From: Synergistaceae bacterium
GTDB taxonomy: Bacteria > Synergistota > Synergistia > Synergistales > Aminobacteriaceae
Reading direction: 5' to 3'
NCBI GenBank assembly: GCA_009776565.1
Contig: WRNQ01000079.1
Coordinates: 641 to 7,043 of the forward strand
DNA length: 6,403 nucleotides
Each line of letters starts with the position of its first letter. Positions within the stretch are counted from its first letter, which is position 1. Below the pieces are notes generated by a model. That model did not search any database, was not told where the DNA came from, and worked only from the letters and a program-made list of their open reading frames with translations. Position numbers and translations under genes: made by a program. Positions 5,786-6,403 of this stretch are shown piece by piece.

Positions 5786-6403
5786 CTAGACCAGCCTGCG
5801 TTCGGCAGCAATCCGTATTACGTCAGCCATATTGTAGGCGTTTAATTTTTCGTAGATATTGTTGATGTATAGTTTTACTGTATTGATTGACAAACTTTGG
5901 TTTGCGGCAATTTCTGAGCGGGAAAGACCATGATACATGTCGCGCAAAACTTCCTGTTCGCGGGCGGACAAAACCACATCGCCGTCAATTCCGCTGGCTT
6001 TTTTGTAATCGGTAATCAACAGTCTTTGATGCTTGGCATAAGAGGCCGATCTGCGATTGACCGTCTCAAGCCATAGCTTTGGAATTGCGCAATCAGGGTC
6101 GCGTATGGCGGCGGTTGCAAGCGCGTTCATGTCTTTGCCCAGCTCAATGAATGGCATCAGTATTTCGTTGGAGGACGCGTTTTCATAAGCTTCGCGTAAC
6201 GCGGCGAAGCCCGCCGGTTTATTTTTATTTTTATAATGTATGCAGGCTTCCATTGACAGCATTTCCACCCGTCCGTACAGATTTGACTCCCGTCGCTTTT
6301 GCTCCTGTATATAGGTCAGCAAAGGGGCATAATTTTTTGTAAGGTAACAATAACGCGCCTTCACCTGGTTGGCAAAGTTTTCGATAAAATACGCGTGTCC
6401 GTA
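5786..6403 (-). CDS. LuxR-family (probable MalT/LAL-type) transcriptional regulator, C-terminal 205 residues
   Basis: This is the C-terminal end of a DNA-binding regulator. The reading frame is open to the right edge with no stop, so a GTG at 6364 is only an internal codon, and the first visible residues are YGHAYFIENFANQ. The last 61 residues (about 145-205 of the fragment) form a LuxR/GerE-type helix-turn-helix: LSAREQEVLRDMYHGLSRSE, then IAANQSLSINTVKLYINNI and YEKLNAYNMADVIRIA. The part before it is alpha-helical with an alternating pattern (LLTYIQEQK, EMLSMEACIHYK, AALREAYENA), as in the TPR-like repeats that precede the HTH in large ATP-binding MalT/LAL regulators. There is no sign of a response-regulator receiver domain just before the HTH. 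The family usually exceeds 800 residues, so most of the gene would lie outside the window. It is co-oriented with purF and 38 nt upstream; whether it controls or merely neighbours the pur genes cannot be told from here. Confidence 0.85.
   Translation of the reverse strand, partial: YGHAYFIENFANQVKARYCYLTKNYAPLLTYIQEQKRRESNLYGRVEMLSMEACIHYKNKNKPAGFAALREAYENASSNEILMPFIELGKDMNALATAAIRDPDCAIPKLWLETVNRRSASYAKHQRLLITDYKKASGIDGDVVLSAREQEVLRDMYHGLSRSEIAANQSLSINTVKLYINNIYEKLNAYNMADVIRIAAERRLV

Overview
The window is the distal half of a de novo purine (IMP) biosynthesis operon, all on the minus strand, read from right to left: end of a large LuxR-type regulator (5786-6403, runs off the right edge), purF (4365-5747), purM (3342-4355), purN (2773-3336), purH (1049-2587) and the first 338 codons of purD (runs off the left edge). 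The five pur genes cover the committed step (PurF), GAR synthesis (PurD), GAR formylation (PurN), AIR ring closure (PurM) and the last two steps to IMP (PurH). No gene on the plus strand is convincing.

The host looks like an anaerobic bacterium of moderate GC. PurF is of the Bacillus iron-sulfur type with all four cluster cysteines, and the upstream regulator resembles the C-terminus of a large MalT/LAL-type LuxR protein. A Synergistota or Firmicutes member is a guess from protein style, not something the sequence proves.

Gene spacing is tight: 38 nt (luxR-purF), 9 nt (purF-purM, where the Shine-Dalgarno overlaps the purF stop codon), 5 nt (purM-purN) and 32 nt (purH-purD). The one exception is a 185-nt gap between purN and purH. 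It holds a GC-rich, hairpin-bearing stretch that looks like the right end (omega-RNA-like 3' end) of an IS200/IS605-family transposon, left without its genes. Its end lies next to the purH ribosome binding site and is transcribed in the same direction as the operon.

The most striking protein observation is that PurF lacks its glutaminase nucleophile. The protein begins Met-Gly-Gly-Leu-Phe-Gly where the family has Met-Cys-Gly-x-x-Gly, and no in-frame upstream codon before a stop can supply a cysteine. The oxyanion-hole Asn is also Asp, and a conserved Lys in the phosphoribosyltransferase flexible loop is Ile, while the PRPP site and the Fe-S ligands are intact. This points to an ammonia-dependent PurF, possibly with altered feedback control, in an otherwise ordinary pur operon.
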